From Endomicrobium sp. (lineage in GTDB: Bacteria > Elusimicrobiota > Endomicrobiia > Endomicrobiales > Endomicrobiaceae), in NCBI GenBank assembly GCA_031262885.1, contig JAISGV010000003.1, positions 186,001-250,000 on the forward strand: DNA of 64,000 bases. Direction: 5' to 3'. This document shows, in pieces, positions 26,597-37,687 of this stretch. The notes under the pieces are model-generated. The model saw only the letters and a list, made by a program, of their open reading frames with translations, made no database searches and was not told the DNA's origin. The position numbers and the translations under genes were made by a program. Each line of letters starts with the position of its first letter. The first letter of the stretch is position 1.

Positions 26597-27511
26597 GTGG
26601 AAATAAAAAATGTTTATTTAAAAGATTTTACTAAATATCTTAAAGCTGAAAGAAATTATTCAATATATACTATAAAAGCTTATAGTAGAGATATTATAGA
26701 TTTTATTAATTTTTTAAAGATTGATAATAGATTTTATAAAGTTACAAAGTATGAAATTCGAAATTTTTTAAAACATTTAAATAAAAATAAAAATTTAAGT
26801 AAAAGTAGTATTATAAGAAAGTTTGCCTCACTTCGTACTTTTTTTAGGTTTTTAATGATTAACAATGTTATTAGTAAAAATCCTATTGAGGATGTAGTTG
26901 TTAAATTTAGGAAAAACATAAAAGTTCCAATTTTTCTTACAGAACTGGAAATATCAAAACTGTTGTCTGTTAATAATATAAAATTCAGAGATAAAGCTAT
27001 AATAGAATTATTATATTCTTGTGGATTAAGAGTTGGTGAATTAGTAAATTTAGATATAGGAAATGTAAATTTTATCTTGAATACAATACACATTTTAGGA
27101 AAAGGCAATAAAACTAGAATAGTTCCAATAGGAAAATATTGTATTAAAGCTTTAAGTAATTATATTTTTGAACGTAAAGTTTTGAATTTACCTCATTCTA
27201 CTTCTGACCCATTATTTTTGAATAGTCATTTTAATAGAATGAATCAAAGAACTATAAGAAAAATATTGGATTCAATAATTCATAAATCTGGAATTAAAAA
27301 AAGAATAAGCCCTCACACTATACGTCATACTTTTGCGACACATTTAATAGATAGAGGATGTGATTTGAGAACTGTACAAGAAATATTAGGACATAAAAAT
27401 TTAGTAACAACACAAATATATACACATGTAACAATCAGTACATTACGTAAAATTTACGATAAAAGTCATCCTTTTATTAAAACAAAAAAAACAACCCTAA
27501 AAGAAATTTAG
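26597..27511 (+). CDS. Tyrosine recombinase XerC/XerD family (intact copy)
   Basis: Site-specific recombinase expected to resolve chromosome dimers at dif. 304 residues, GTG start. The N-terminal SAM-like core-binding domain (FTKYLKAERNYSIYTIKAY) is followed by the catalytic domain: Arg in YSCGLRVGELVNL, Lys in LGKGNKTRIVPIG, HTIRHTFATHL, GHKNLVTTQIYTH with the tyrosine nucleophile. This is the only undamaged Xer gene here; a second is frameshifted at 39961-40865. I cannot decide XerC versus XerD from sequence alone. Confidence 0.93.
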   Translation: MEIKNVYLKDFTKYLKAERNYSIYTIKAYSRDIIDFINFLKIDNRFYKVTKYEIRNFLKHLNKNKNLSKSSIIRKFASLRTFFRFLMINNVISKNPIEDVVVKFRKNIKVPIFLTELEISKLLSVNNIKFRDKAIIELLYSCGLRVGELVNLDIGNVNFILNTIHILGKGNKTRIVPIGKYCIKALSNYIFERKVLNLPHSTSDPLFLNSHFNRMNQRTIRKILDSIIHKSGIKKRISPHTIRHTFATHLIDRGCDLRTVQEILGHKNLVTTQIYTHVTISTLRKIYDKSHPFIKTKKTTLKEI

Positions 27512-27525
27512 GGTTGTTTTTTTTT
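27484..27525. terminator. Bidirectional intrinsic terminator between xerC and groEL
   Basis: An 11-bp stem (ACAACCCTAAA, 27491-27501, with TTTAGGGTTGT, 27507-27517) around a short AGAAA loop, followed by a T run on the plus side and on the minus side an equivalent T run. It overlaps the end of the plus-strand recombinase gene and lies just past the groEL stop. It is the clearest terminator in the window. Confidence 0.9.
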
Positions 27526-27538
27526 AACTATTTTCAAA

Positions 27539-29206
<1,668 letters not shown>

Positions 29207-29214
29207 TTACATTT

Positions 29215-29499
29215 TTATTCTAATATTCCAAGTATATCATCTTGTGACATTATAAGATAATCCATATCATCAATTTTTACTTCTGTGCCTGAATATTTCC
29301 CAAAAAGTACTTTATCTCCCTTTTTAACATCAAAAGCAACAATTTTACCATCATTTGATTTTTTACCAGTTCCTAACGCAATAACTTCTCCTTCTTGAGG
29401 TTTTTCTTTTGCAGTATCTGGAATAATAATACCGCTTTTCTTAATCTCCTTAACATCTGTAGGTTTTACTAAAATTTTCTCTCCTAATGGTCTTATCAT
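29215..29499 (-). CDS. groES: Co-chaperonin GroES
   Basis: 94-residue lid of the GroEL chamber. MIRPLGEKILVKP, the mobile-loop region, and FGKYSGTEVKIDDMDYLIM are standard. Strong RBS AAAGGAGG before the ATG. Transcribed with groEL from a near-consensus promoter immediately upstream (29562-29591) that overlaps a decayed CIRCE-like operator. Confidence 0.98.
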   Translation of the reverse strand: MIRPLGEKILVKPTDVKEIKKSGIIIPDTAKEKPQEGEVIALGTGKKSNDGKIVAFDVKKGDKVLFGKYSGTEVKIDDMDYLIMSQDDILGILE

Positions 29500-29535
29500 A
29501 AAACCCTCCTTTATTTTTTTATACAGCTAACTATT

Positions 29536-29562
29536 TTAGCACTGTCATTAATTAGTTGCCAA
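29536..29562. promoter_or_regulatory. Degenerate CIRCE-like operator upstream of groES
   Basis: CIRCE is TTAGCACTC-N9-GAGTGCTAA, bound by HrcA. Here 29536-29544 reads TTAGCACTG (8 of 9), then exactly 9 nt, then AGTTGCCAA (5 of 9). It sits just downstream of the groES -10. One half is nearly perfect and the other has decayed, so HrcA control may be weak or lost. Confidence 0.55.
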
Positions 29563-29591
29563 TTATATAAAATAGGAATAACTTTTGTCAA
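29562..29591 (-). promoter_or_regulatory. sigma70 promoter of groES-groEL
   Basis: Read on the minus strand: perfect TTGACA (29586-29591), an 18-bp spacer, perfect TATAAT (29562-29567), 62 bp upstream of the groES ATG. The -35 lies right behind the MATE gene stop. Both hexamers match consensus exactly, making this the strongest promoter call in the window. Confidence 0.85.
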
Positions 29592-29595
29592 GAAT

Positions 29596-30972
29596 TTATA
29601 CATGTATCCTTTCCCATTTCTTAGATTTGTATCTAAAATAAAAACTTATTGCAAGAGCAATTGTATAAAATAACATTATGTTCCAAGCTGTATAAATTCC
29701 ACACTTTAAAACAACTAAACTGACATAAGTAGGAATTATTATTAGAAATATAGAATAAAGTATAAATCTCCTTAAAATAAACAATGTATCTCCAGCACCT
29801 TTTATAGCTGATGAAAAAATAACATTAATTGTATTGAATATAATATAAATTGCCAGTAATCTTAAGAGTCTAGTTATAATGGGATTTATGTGGTTTATTA
29901 ATGACATTTCTTCTCCATTAGAAAACAAAGTTATAAATTGTTTTGGAATAAAAATTAATGCGATAACTATAATACTTACATACAAAAATGAAATATGAAT
30001 TGCTGATTTAACACTTAATTTTGCTATGGATATTTTTTTTTTCCCAAGATAATTTCCTACCATTATAGAAGTAGCAACACCACACCCTGTAATGACCATA
30101 GATAAAATATTGTTAATTGTTGATACTATATTACTAGCAGCTAATTCTTCAATACCTAATTTACCAATAATAAAAATAAAAATACCGAATCCAATAGTAT
30201 CAAAAAATAATTCTCCTCCATTAGGCAATCCATATTTAAGAATAGTTTTTATAAAATTTGAATTTAGTTTGATACATCTAGTATGGTAGATACTATCATT
30301 TTTTTTAGAAAGCATTAATATTATGTATATAAAACATATTAAAGTCATTGATATATTCCCTGCCCAAGCTGCTCCTTCTATACCCATTGTAGGGAAACAA
30401 AATTTTCCATATATCAATAAATAATCTAACAAGATGTTCGTTACAACCCCAAAACAACTTACTAATAAAACCACTTTAGTTTTTCCACGACCGGCATAAA
30501 AACTAGCGAAAACAGTTTCTGCTATATATGGAAATGTCCCATAACATAATGTTTTAAAGTATTTTATTTCTTCTTGAATTATGATTATAGGATGTCCTAT
30601 ATATAAAAAAATATTGCTACTAAAATATGATATAACTAGTACTATTAAAGTGGATATAAAAGTTAAGTAAACACCTTGCCATAAAATCGGACCTATGAAT
30701 TTGTATTCTTTTCTACCATAATATTGTGCTATGAAAATATCTATATAAGTTAAGGTTCCAAAAAAAAAGCATACTAATGCCCAATATGCTACTCCTGCAG
30801 GTGTAGAAGCTATGAAAGAATTTTGAGAATACTTAGCTAAAAAAATCCTATCTATGAAAATTTGACATGATTCAATTCCAGTAGAAATTATTAAAGGAAA
30901 AGCTATATTTAAAAATTCTAAATAACCACCTGAAACCTTGCATTGAATTCTAATATTTTCAAGAAAACCCAT
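29596..30972 (-). CDS. MATE family multidrug/Na+ efflux transporter
   Basis: Inner-membrane antiporter expelling cationic drugs or metabolites. 458 residues, about 12 hydrophobic helices. Family pattern: FPLIISTGIESCQIFIDRIFLAKYS in helix 1-2, ASTPAGVAYWAL, and AWAGNISMTLICFIYI in the N-lobe; SNIVSTINNILSMVITGCGVATSIMVG-like segment in the C-lobe. Substrate cannot be assigned. A 7-3-7 palindrome and a TATAAT lie upstream, hinting at local regulation. Confidence 0.9.
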   Translation of the reverse strand: MGFLENIRIQCKVSGGYLEFLNIAFPLIISTGIESCQIFIDRIFLAKYSQNSFIASTPAGVAYWALVCFFFGTLTYIDIFIAQYYGRKEYKFIGPILWQGVYLTFISTLIVLVISYFSSNIFLYIGHPIIIIQEEIKYFKTLCYGTFPYIAETVFASFYAGRGKTKVVLLVSCFGVVTNILLDYLLIYGKFCFPTMGIEGAAWAGNISMTLICFIYIILMLSKKNDSIYHTRCIKLNSNFIKTILKYGLPNGGELFFDTIGFGIFIFIIGKLGIEELAASNIVSTINNILSMVITGCGVATSIMVGNYLGKKKISIAKLSVKSAIHISFLYVSIIVIALIFIPKQFITLFSNGEEMSLINHINPIITRLLRLLAIYIIFNTINVIFSSAIKGAGDTLFILRRFILYSIFLIIIPTYVSLVVLKCGIYTAWNIMLFYTIALAISFYFRYKSKKWERIHV

Positions 30973-31019
30973 ATGTATTTTTTACCTATAGTGCTTTAAC
31001 TATTTAGATTATAGTATAT

Positions 31020-31036
31020 TATCATAAAATATGATA
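31020..31036. promoter_or_regulatory. Short palindrome upstream of the MATE gene
   Basis: Seven-base perfect arms (TATCATA / TATGATA) around AAA, in the 65-bp gap between rluD and the MATE gene. On the minus strand a TATAAT box begins 6 nt after it, so it lies roughly where a -35 would be. It could be a repressor operator or a weak rluD 3' hairpin; there is no U-run. Confidence 0.35.
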
Positions 31037-31037
31037 C

Positions 31038-31946
31038 TTATTTAAGATTTATATTTTTAAAAATTTTTTGCATGTCCGTTGGTAATTCCGCTATAAATTT
31101 AATATTTGTAAGACTTCTAGGATGTTGTATTTCTAAAATATATGAATGTAACATTTGCCTATTATAAAAATTACCATTAATAAAGCATGGACCTCCATAT
31201 TGTTTATCTCCTATGATTGGGTGTCCTATATACTTCATATGACTTCTTATTTGATGTGTTCTTCCAGTCAAAATTTTTATTCTAAGTATAGTATATATAG
31301 TTTTTCTTTTAATAACTTCAAATTCAGTAATTGCCATTTTTTTTGCTGTTGGATTAACTGACATAATTTTTCTGTTTTTATGAGATCTGCCAATAGGCGC
31401 TTTAATTATAGCTTTATTTTCAGAAATAATACCTTTAATTACGGTATAATATATTTTTTTTATAAGTCTTTTTTTAAATTGTTGTAACATTATTAATTGA
31501 GTTTTATGATTCTTAGCAAACATGATCACTCCTGAAGTATTTTTATCAAGTCTATGTACTAAATATATATTTTTTATTTTTGTTTTTAATAAATCTATTA
31601 AAGTGTTATCATCATGTCCATAAGATGGATGAACAACAATGTTCGGAGCTTTATTTACTACAATAATATCTTCATCTTCATATATAATTTTAGGAAAATC
31701 AATTTTTGATTGTTTTGTTATATCAGTTTTTAGAAACGTTTTTTTAGCGGATTCTTTAATAATAAAAATAGTATCATTATATTTTAATTTTTCACTAGCC
31801 TTATTAACTACTTTATTATTTATCAAAATTTTTTTATCACATATAAGTTTTTTAAAATAAGTTCTTGAATGTTCATTAACATATATAGCAGCTAAATAAG
31901 AATCTAGTCTTTTACTAAGTTTACTTTTATATATTAGTTTTTGCAT
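31038..31946 (-). CDS. rluD: RluA/RluD family ribosomal large subunit pseudouridine synthase
   Basis: Makes pseudouridines in 23S rRNA. 302 residues. An N-terminal S4 RNA-binding domain (SKLSKRLDSYLAAIY, about residues 8-70) is followed by the catalytic domain with the aspartate in YLVHRLDKNTSGVIMFAK, then LTGRTHQIRSHMKYIGHPIIGDKQYG. The RluD-type assignment among RluA-family members is by overall layout and not certain. Start overlaps the lgt stop. Confidence 0.9.
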   Translation of the reverse strand: MQKLIYKSKLSKRLDSYLAAIYVNEHSRTYFKKLICDKKILINNKVVNKASEKLKYNDTIFIIKESAKKTFLKTDITKQSKIDFPKIIYEDEDIIVVNKAPNIVVHPSYGHDDNTLIDLLKTKIKNIYLVHRLDKNTSGVIMFAKNHKTQLIMLQQFKKRLIKKIYYTVIKGIISENKAIIKAPIGRSHKNRKIMSVNPTAKKMAITEFEVIKRKTIYTILRIKILTGRTHQIRSHMKYIGHPIIGDKQYGGPCFINGNFYNRQMLHSYILEIQHPRSLTNIKFIAELPTDMQKIFKNINLK

Positions 31947-32662
31947 AATATGTAACTTCCAAGTATAAAAAAAAATATAGATATAATTTGAGATTGAGAT
32001 AAAGTCAATATATATGTATCATTACTTCTAAAAAAATCAATACTAAATCTAGATATTGAATAAAATAATAGGTAAATTCCAGTGATAAATCCTTTTTTAT
32101 GTTTATTATTACGATTAATATGTAAAAATATAAATACAATAAAACTAATTATAGATTCATATAATTGTGTTGGATGTACATATGTTCTAGTATAAGTAGA
32201 ATATATTGCCCATGGTAATTTAGAAGGGATTCCATAACAGCATCCTGCAAAAAAACAGCCTATTCTACCTATAGAATATCCTAAGGCTAAAGATGGTGTA
32301 AAAAGATCTCCTATCGATAATATTTCTGTTTTGTTTTTTCTAGTATATATCAGTAAAAAAATAATACTACTAATAACTCCTCCATAATATATTAAACCAG
32401 AATTTAATAAATTTGAAATATTATAAGTTTTTAAAGAGAAAAATTTAAAATTAATGATTATGTAAAATAATTTACTTCCAATTATAGAAATTATTACGAT
32501 ACATATAAATAAAAACTCTAAAGAATTTTGTGAAATTGATTTTTCTTTTGATTTTTTTAAAAAGTATGAAGTATATAAAAAAGCGGATATAAAAGCTAAA
32601 GCTATAAAAACTCCAAAAGTATAAAACTTCAAATTATTAAATTCAAAAATTATTGGATACAT
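31934..32662 (-). CDS. lgt: Prolipoprotein diacylglyceryl transferase
   Basis: Integral membrane enzyme adding diacylglycerol to lipoprotein cysteines. 242 residues, seven-helix pattern. Signature SIGRIGCFFAGCCYG, plus YGGVISSIIFLL and HPTQLYESIISF. The C-rich variant of the signature is like that of some Firmicute-type Lgt proteins. It overlaps rluD and is followed upstream by lspA, making a lipoprotein-processing pair. Confidence 0.94.
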   Translation of the reverse strand: MYPIIFEFNNLKFYTFGVFIALAFISAFLYTSYFLKKSKEKSISQNSLEFLFICIVIISIIGSKLFYIIINFKFFSLKTYNISNLLNSGLIYYGGVISSIIFLLIYTRKNKTEILSIGDLFTPSLALGYSIGRIGCFFAGCCYGIPSKLPWAIYSTYTRTYVHPTQLYESIISFIVFIFLHINRNNKHKKGFITGIYLLFYSISRFSIDFFRSNDTYILTLSQSQIISIFFFILGSYILCKN

Positions 32663-32669
32663 ATATATG

Positions 32670-33149
32670 TTATATGCTACTTAAAAAAAATAAAATTATA
32701 CTTAAAATAATTAATAAATCTGCGAGATTGAATACTGGCCATCGTATTGTTTTAATTCCAATATCTAAATAATCTATAACTCCTCCGTACAAAACTCTAT
32801 CAACTAAATTGCAAAATCCTCCTGTAATAATAATGCATAACGAGTATTTTTTTAGATAGTTAAATTTGTTCCAATTTAAATACATCCAAATTATTGAATT
32901 TATCAAAAATATAGTTATTATAATAATAATTATCAAATTTTTATTATAAAATATCCCTAAAGCTATTCCACTATTTTTCAGATACACTATATTAAAAAGA
33001 TTTAGAAACGAAATTATAGAAATTTTGGACTCATTATTTATAAAATTAACTACATTAAATTTTATAATTTGATCAAATATAAACAAAATACAACATGTTA
33101 TTATAATTATGATATTTTTATTAATGATACTATTTTTTGATAATAGCAT
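32670..33149 (-). CDS. lspA: Lipoprotein signal peptidase (signal peptidase II)
   Basis: Membrane aspartyl protease that removes lipoprotein signal peptides after Lgt action. 159 residues, four helices. Catalytic aspartates lie in GGFCNLVDRVLYGGVIDYL and FNLADLLI. NSGIALGIF is the conserved first-loop motif. It overlaps the end of ileS by about 20 bp, the common ileS-lspA arrangement. Confidence 0.95.
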   Translation of the reverse strand: MLLSKNSIINKNIIIIITCCILFIFDQIIKFNVVNFINNESKISIISFLNLFNIVYLKNSGIALGIFYNKNLIIIIIITIFLINSIIWMYLNWNKFNYLKKYSLCIIITGGFCNLVDRVLYGGVIDYLDIGIKTIRWPVFNLADLLIILSIILFFLSSI

Positions 33150-35916
33150 TATTACATCTTATACATAAATTATTTTTTATATCTTTAATATATTTCCAAC
33201 ATCTTTCACATTTTTTATATTTTGATTTATTAACAGTTATAAATAATTTTTCATCTTTTTTTAGGATATTTTTTTTAATATCCCAACTACCAATTATCAT
33301 ATATAATAATTCTATATCTTCAAAAATCCAACTGTACTTTTTATTGACATTAATGGTTATAGAAGTTTCTAATATAGAGCCTATTTTTTTTTCTTGTCTT
33401 AATTTTTCACAAATATTAAATATTTGTTTTCTAATATTAATGATTGTATCTAATTTTTCTAATATTTTTTTATTTAGAATATAATCGTTTTTTATTTTAG
33501 GAAATTCACTAAGAAAAACAGACTCAGCTATATTACTACAATGCATTAATTTACGTATTTCGCTCCATGCTTCTTCTGCAGTAAATGAAAGGATTGGAGC
33601 AATTAATTTTATTAAAATGCAACAAATATTAAACATAGTACTTTGAATACTAATTCTTCTGCAACTATTTTTTTTATCACAATATAAAATATCTTTAGTA
33701 ATATCAAAATAAAAACCGCTTAACAACGTAGTGCAAAAATTATTTATTTTAGAAATAACTTTATGAAATTCATATAATTCATACGCTGTAGTTACTTCTC
33801 TTATAAGAAGTTGAGTATGATGAAGAATATACATGTCTATTTTATTAAACGATAAATTTTCTTGTTGTGACTTATTAAAATCATAAAGATTACTTAGTAA
33901 AAATCTCATAGTATTCCTTATTTTCCTATAACCATCGTTTACGCCTTGTATTATCTCATCTGAAATTTTTATATCTTCTTTATAGTTACTAGAAGCTATC
34001 CAAAATCGTATTATATCTGGCCCATATTTATTAGCTAACTGGTCACTAGATATAAAATTACCAATGGACTTAGACATTTTTTTTCCATGCCCATCAACAA
34101 CAAATCCGTGTGTCATAACATTTTTATAAGGAGTTATCATTTTAGTAGCTAAAGATAATATTAAAGAAGTTTGAAACCATCCCCTATGTTGATCTGTACC
34201 TTCAATATATAAGTCTGCAGGTAAGTCTTGCTTGTTTATCAATATATCATGTGAGCATCCAGATTCAAACCATACATCCAATATATCATTCCCTTTTTTG
34301 AAATTTAAAGAACCACAAGTTTTACATTTTATTTTCATTCCATATAAAAACTCTTCTTCTTTAATTTCAAACCAAGCACCTGATCCTTTTTTAGCAAATA
34401 ATAAAGCAACTTTATCTATAATATTTAAATCTAAAATTGGATTGTTGCATTTCTCACAATAAAAAATAGGTATAGGCACTCCCCATAATCTCTGACGACT
34501 TAAGCACCAATCAGGTCTATATTTTAACATAGATTTTATTCTATTCTTTCCATATTCAGGAATCCAAGTTACATTTTCTATAGATTTTAATAATTTATTT
34601 CTTAGATTATTATGATTAATTGCTAAAAACCATTGAGGAGTAGTTCTAAAAATTATTGGTTTTTTACATCGCCAACAATGAGGATAAGAGTGATTAAGTT
34701 TTGATTTTAATAATAATTTATTATTTTTTTCTAATTCTTTAATTATTAACTCACAAGCTTTAAAAATATGGATTCCTTTATATTTAGGAATCTCATCAGT
34801 ATATACTCCTTTATGATCAATTGGAGAATTAATATCAAATTTGTATTTTAACCCAACGTTATAATCCTCTTGACCTAAACTTGGCGCAATATGTACTATA
34901 CCAGTTCCGTCTTCTATGCTTACAAAATCAGCAGTGACACATTTAGTTTGATTTACATTAATTAAAGGATTTTTACATTTCATGTTAATAAAATCATATC
35001 CATTTAATTCAAAAAGAATTTTAAATCTAATAGCTTTTATTTTATTTTTAATATTAGTTACAAGATTTTTTGCAACTATTAATTTTTCGTATTCATTATT
35101 AACCAGTGTATATACTACAAATACATATTTAGTTTTTTCATTAAATGCTAATGCAACATTTGCTGGTAATGACCATGGAGTTGTAGTCCATATCAATACA
35201 GAAAAATCATTGAATTTAATAAGATTAGTTTTTTCAATAAGTTTATTAGGGCATGATAATATTTGAAATTTCACGAAAATAGAATCTGAAAGCTGATTCA
35301 TATATTCTATTTCTGCGTCTGCTAATGCTGTTTCACAATTTATACACCAATAAACAGGTTTTTTACCTCTATATATATATCCTTTACTTGTTAAATTACC
35401 AAACATTTTTATTACTTTAGCTTCATAATTGGCATTTGAAGTCAAATACGGATTTTTCCAATCAGCAATAACTCCAAGTTTTTTAAACTCATTTTTTTGT
35501 ATTTCAACAAAGTTATCAACAAAAGCAGTCGCATGTTGTCTAAATACTGTCTTGTCTATATTATTTTTATTGGTTTTCAGTTTCTTTAATACCATTTGTT
35601 CTATAGGTAATCCATGGCAATCCCAACCTGGTATAAATTGTATATAGAAATTACACATAGATTTATATTTTATAATAAAATCTTTTAAGATTTTATTAAG
35701 ACCAGTTCCTATATGTATGTGAGCATTTGCATATGGAGGTCCATCATGCAAAATAAAACTTTTACAATTTTTATTCTTTTCCCTAATTTTATTATATAGG
35801 TCCATATCTGTCCAGATTTTAATAAAGGCTTCACTTCTATTAGCTAGATTAGCTTTCATTTTAAAATTAGTTTTAGGTAAATTAATTGTTTTAGAATAAT
35901 TAATATTTTTTAACAT
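33130..35916 (-). CDS. ileS: Isoleucyl-tRNA synthetase
   Basis: Class Ia synthetase charging tRNA-Ile, with an editing domain. About 928 residues from the ATG at 35916, the position that leaves yggU clear (an in-frame ATG at 35958 overlaps it). The HIGH-type motif is PPYANAHIHIGTGL, the KMSKS loop is GKKMSKSIGNF, and the C-terminal zinc finger is CERCWKYIKDIKNNLCIRC. LIWTTTPWSLPANVALAF marks the editing domain. It must also charge the lysidine-modified tRNA-Ile2 at 62.5 kb. Confidence 0.97.
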   Translation of the reverse strand: MLKNINYSKTINLPKTNFKMKANLANRSEAFIKIWTDMDLYNKIREKNKNCKSFILHDGPPYANAHIHIGTGLNKILKDFIIKYKSMCNFYIQFIPGWDCHGLPIEQMVLKKLKTNKNNIDKTVFRQHATAFVDNFVEIQKNEFKKLGVIADWKNPYLTSNANYEAKVIKMFGNLTSKGYIYRGKKPVYWCINCETALADAEIEYMNQLSDSIFVKFQILSCPNKLIEKTNLIKFNDFSVLIWTTTPWSLPANVALAFNEKTKYVFVVYTLVNNEYEKLIVAKNLVTNIKNKIKAIRFKILFELNGYDFINMKCKNPLINVNQTKCVTADFVSIEDGTGIVHIAPSLGQEDYNVGLKYKFDINSPIDHKGVYTDEIPKYKGIHIFKACELIIKELEKNNKLLLKSKLNHSYPHCWRCKKPIIFRTTPQWFLAINHNNLRNKLLKSIENVTWIPEYGKNRIKSMLKYRPDWCLSRQRLWGVPIPIFYCEKCNNPILDLNIIDKVALLFAKKGSGAWFEIKEEEFLYGMKIKCKTCGSLNFKKGNDILDVWFESGCSHDILINKQDLPADLYIEGTDQHRGWFQTSLILSLATKMITPYKNVMTHGFVVDGHGKKMSKSIGNFISSDQLANKYGPDIIRFWIASSNYKEDIKISDEIIQGVNDGYRKIRNTMRFLLSNLYDFNKSQQENLSFNKIDMYILHHTQLLIREVTTAYELYEFHKVISKINNFCTTLLSGFYFDITKDILYCDKKNSCRRISIQSTMFNICCILIKLIAPILSFTAEEAWSEIRKLMHCSNIAESVFLSEFPKIKNDYILNKKILEKLDTIINIRKQIFNICEKLRQEKKIGSILETSITINVNKKYSWIFEDIELLYMIIGSWDIKKNILKKDEKLFITVNKSKYKKCERCWKYIKDIKNNLCIRCNNAIIKK

Positions 35917-35932
35917 AATATTATTTTTTCCT

Positions 35933-36196
35933 TTATGGAATTGCATCCAAAACTTCATTTAATTTTTCTTCAGATTTTCCTATGATTTCTATCGTCTTTT
36001 CTCTACCTCTTTCACCTTTTCTTAAAAAAATAGAAGATCTTTTTACATCAAAGAAATCAGACAAGAAATAACATAATTCTTCATTTGCTTTTCCTTCAAC
36101 AGCTGATGCTGCTAGTTTTACTCTTAGAATTGAACCTATTCTACTAACAACTTCGTTCTTTTTTGCATTTAATATTACTTTAACTTTGATAATCAT
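35933..36196 (-). CDS. DUF167/YggU family protein
   Basis: 87-residue conserved protein of unknown function. KVNAxxN-like start (VKVILNAKKNEV), then LRVKLAASAVEGKANEELCYFLSDFF and LRKGERGREKTIEI, the typical DUF167 pattern. Often found next to YggS-type PLP proteins, as here (yggS follows 46 bp upstream). Confidence 0.9.
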   Translation of the reverse strand: MIIKVKVILNAKKNEVVSRIGSILRVKLAASAVEGKANEELCYFLSDFFDVKRSSIFLRKGERGREKTIEIIGKSEEKLNEVLDAIP

Positions 36197-36242
36197 TTAA
36201 AGCAGCTCCATTCTCATTAGTTTAGTTTTCAAAAAATTTAAA

Positions 36243-36923
36243 TTATCGTTCGCCAAATATTGCTGAGCCTATTCTCAGCAAATTTGCTCCTTCTTCGATA
36301 GCTATTTTATAATCATTAGACATGCCCATAGATAGAATATTGAAATCGATTTCTTTTGAATATTTTTTTTTAATATCTTTGAATAAACCAAAAGTTATTT
36401 TAAAGCAATGTCTAGAAAGTGTAGGATTGTTAATGTAGGGAGAAATGATCATTATACCTCTTATTATAATGTTTTTCATCATTAAACATTTTTTATAAAA
36501 ATCTAGAACTTTATTTATATAAATACCTGATCTATTATTATTTTCAAAAAATTTTATTTCAATAAGACATTGCTGAATTTTATTTTCTATTTTAGCATAA
36601 CTATCTATTTTATTAGCCAATTTTATATCATCCAATGAATGTATTAAGTCAAAATTTTTAACAATCTTTTTTATTTTGTTAGATTGTAAATTTCCAACGA
36701 AATGTTTTGTAACTCCTTGTAAATGGACTCCAAGCTTATTGAATTTAGGTAGTGCTTCCTGTATTTTGTTTTCTCCTATATTATTTATACCACATTTTAA
36801 TGCTTCAAGAACACTAACCCAAGAAAAAGTTTTAGTAATTGCCACAATATCAATTTTACGGTCATATTTATAAGAATTTATAATAGTTTTTATAGATTTT
36901 ATATTGTTACAAATATTGTTCAT
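36243..36923 (-). CDS. PLP homeostasis protein, YggS/PROSC family
   Basis: Binds pyridoxal phosphate without known catalysis and keeps PLP and amino-acid pools balanced. 226 residues, alanine-racemase-like barrel. The PLP lysine is in VAITKTFSWVSVLEAL; GINNIGENKIQEAL and SMGMSNDYKIAIEEGANLLRIGSAIFG are family signatures. The gene lies between yggU and an HD-domain gene. GlyA in this window is one of the PLP enzymes it may serve. Confidence 0.94.
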   Translation of the reverse strand: MNNICNNIKSIKTIINSYKYDRKIDIVAITKTFSWVSVLEALKCGINNIGENKIQEALPKFNKLGVHLQGVTKHFVGNLQSNKIKKIVKNFDLIHSLDDIKLANKIDSYAKIENKIQQCLIEIKFFENNNRSGIYINKVLDFYKKCLMMKNIIIRGIMIISPYINNPTLSRHCFKITFGLFKDIKKKYSKEIDFNILSMGMSNDYKIAIEEGANLLRIGSAIFGER

Positions 36924-36973
36924 AGCTTTATTTTACTCTTGTTTTGAAATTAAATGTTAATGAAATTTGATCA

Positions 36974-37687
36974 TTATAATAATTTTTTATCATTTATTAT
37001 TAATTCAAAAGAACAATTAAGAAAATTAGCTGCTTTTCTACACATTAACATCCTAGACATAAATATTTCAAAATATTCCATAACTTTTGATATTTGCATA
37101 TCAATGGTTAATTGTAAAGATATAATTTTTTTATCTTTAATAACTTTTAAGAAGGATTTATCTACTGCATAATTTACCCTATCATGTATATCATATTTTG
37201 AAATATCTGGATTTCTCACTCTAGTTTTATGAACATCAGATTTATCAGCAAGAATTAATGCTGCTGATACAGAATTAACAGGATCACCTATGCCTTCTTC
37301 ATGATTACCTATTGCTGAAATTATTAAAGAAGTTTCTATTGGTGTAATTCCCATATTTTTTAATAATCTCATAGCAATTAAAGCTGCTGATTGGCCATGA
37401 TTCTTCCTGTTAACAACATTACCTATATCATGTATATAGCCTGCAATTTCAGCTAATTCTTGTATTCTTTTTGGGTAATCAAGGTGCGATAAAACATTTG
37501 AGGCTATAGATGCAACTAAACTCACGTGTCTTATTCCATGTTCAGTATATCCAATAGATCGTAAATAATCATTCGAAGATTTGATAAATGCATTAACTAT
37601 TGGATTTTTTTTTACATCGTCCAATGTTATGTTTGAATACTTGCTATTTAAAATTATGAATTGTCCTGTATTTTTATTTATAGTCAT
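36974..37687 (-). CDS. HD-domain protein, probable phosphohydrolase (paralogue 1)
   Basis: 237 residues; function unknown. HD-superfamily metal residues are intact: H in TEHGIRHVSLVASIA, HD in AGYIHDIGNV, H in IGNHEEGIG, D in LADKSDVHK. A C-terminal module (VMEYFEIFMSRMLMCRKAA) is conserved in widespread HD proteins of Firmicutes and other phyla that I recognise only as uncharacterised. It overlaps yajC by 4 bp. A diverged paralogue lies at 39268-39915, on the other side of tgt. Confidence 0.85.
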   Translation of the reverse strand: MTINKNTGQFIILNSKYSNITLDDVKKNPIVNAFIKSSNDYLRSIGYTEHGIRHVSLVASIASNVLSHLDYPKRIQELAEIAGYIHDIGNVVNRKNHGQSAALIAMRLLKNMGITPIETSLIISAIGNHEEGIGDPVNSVSAALILADKSDVHKTRVRNPDISKYDIHDRVNYAVDKSFLKVIKDKKIISLQLTIDMQISKVMEYFEIFMSRMLMCRKAANFLNCSFELIINDKKLL

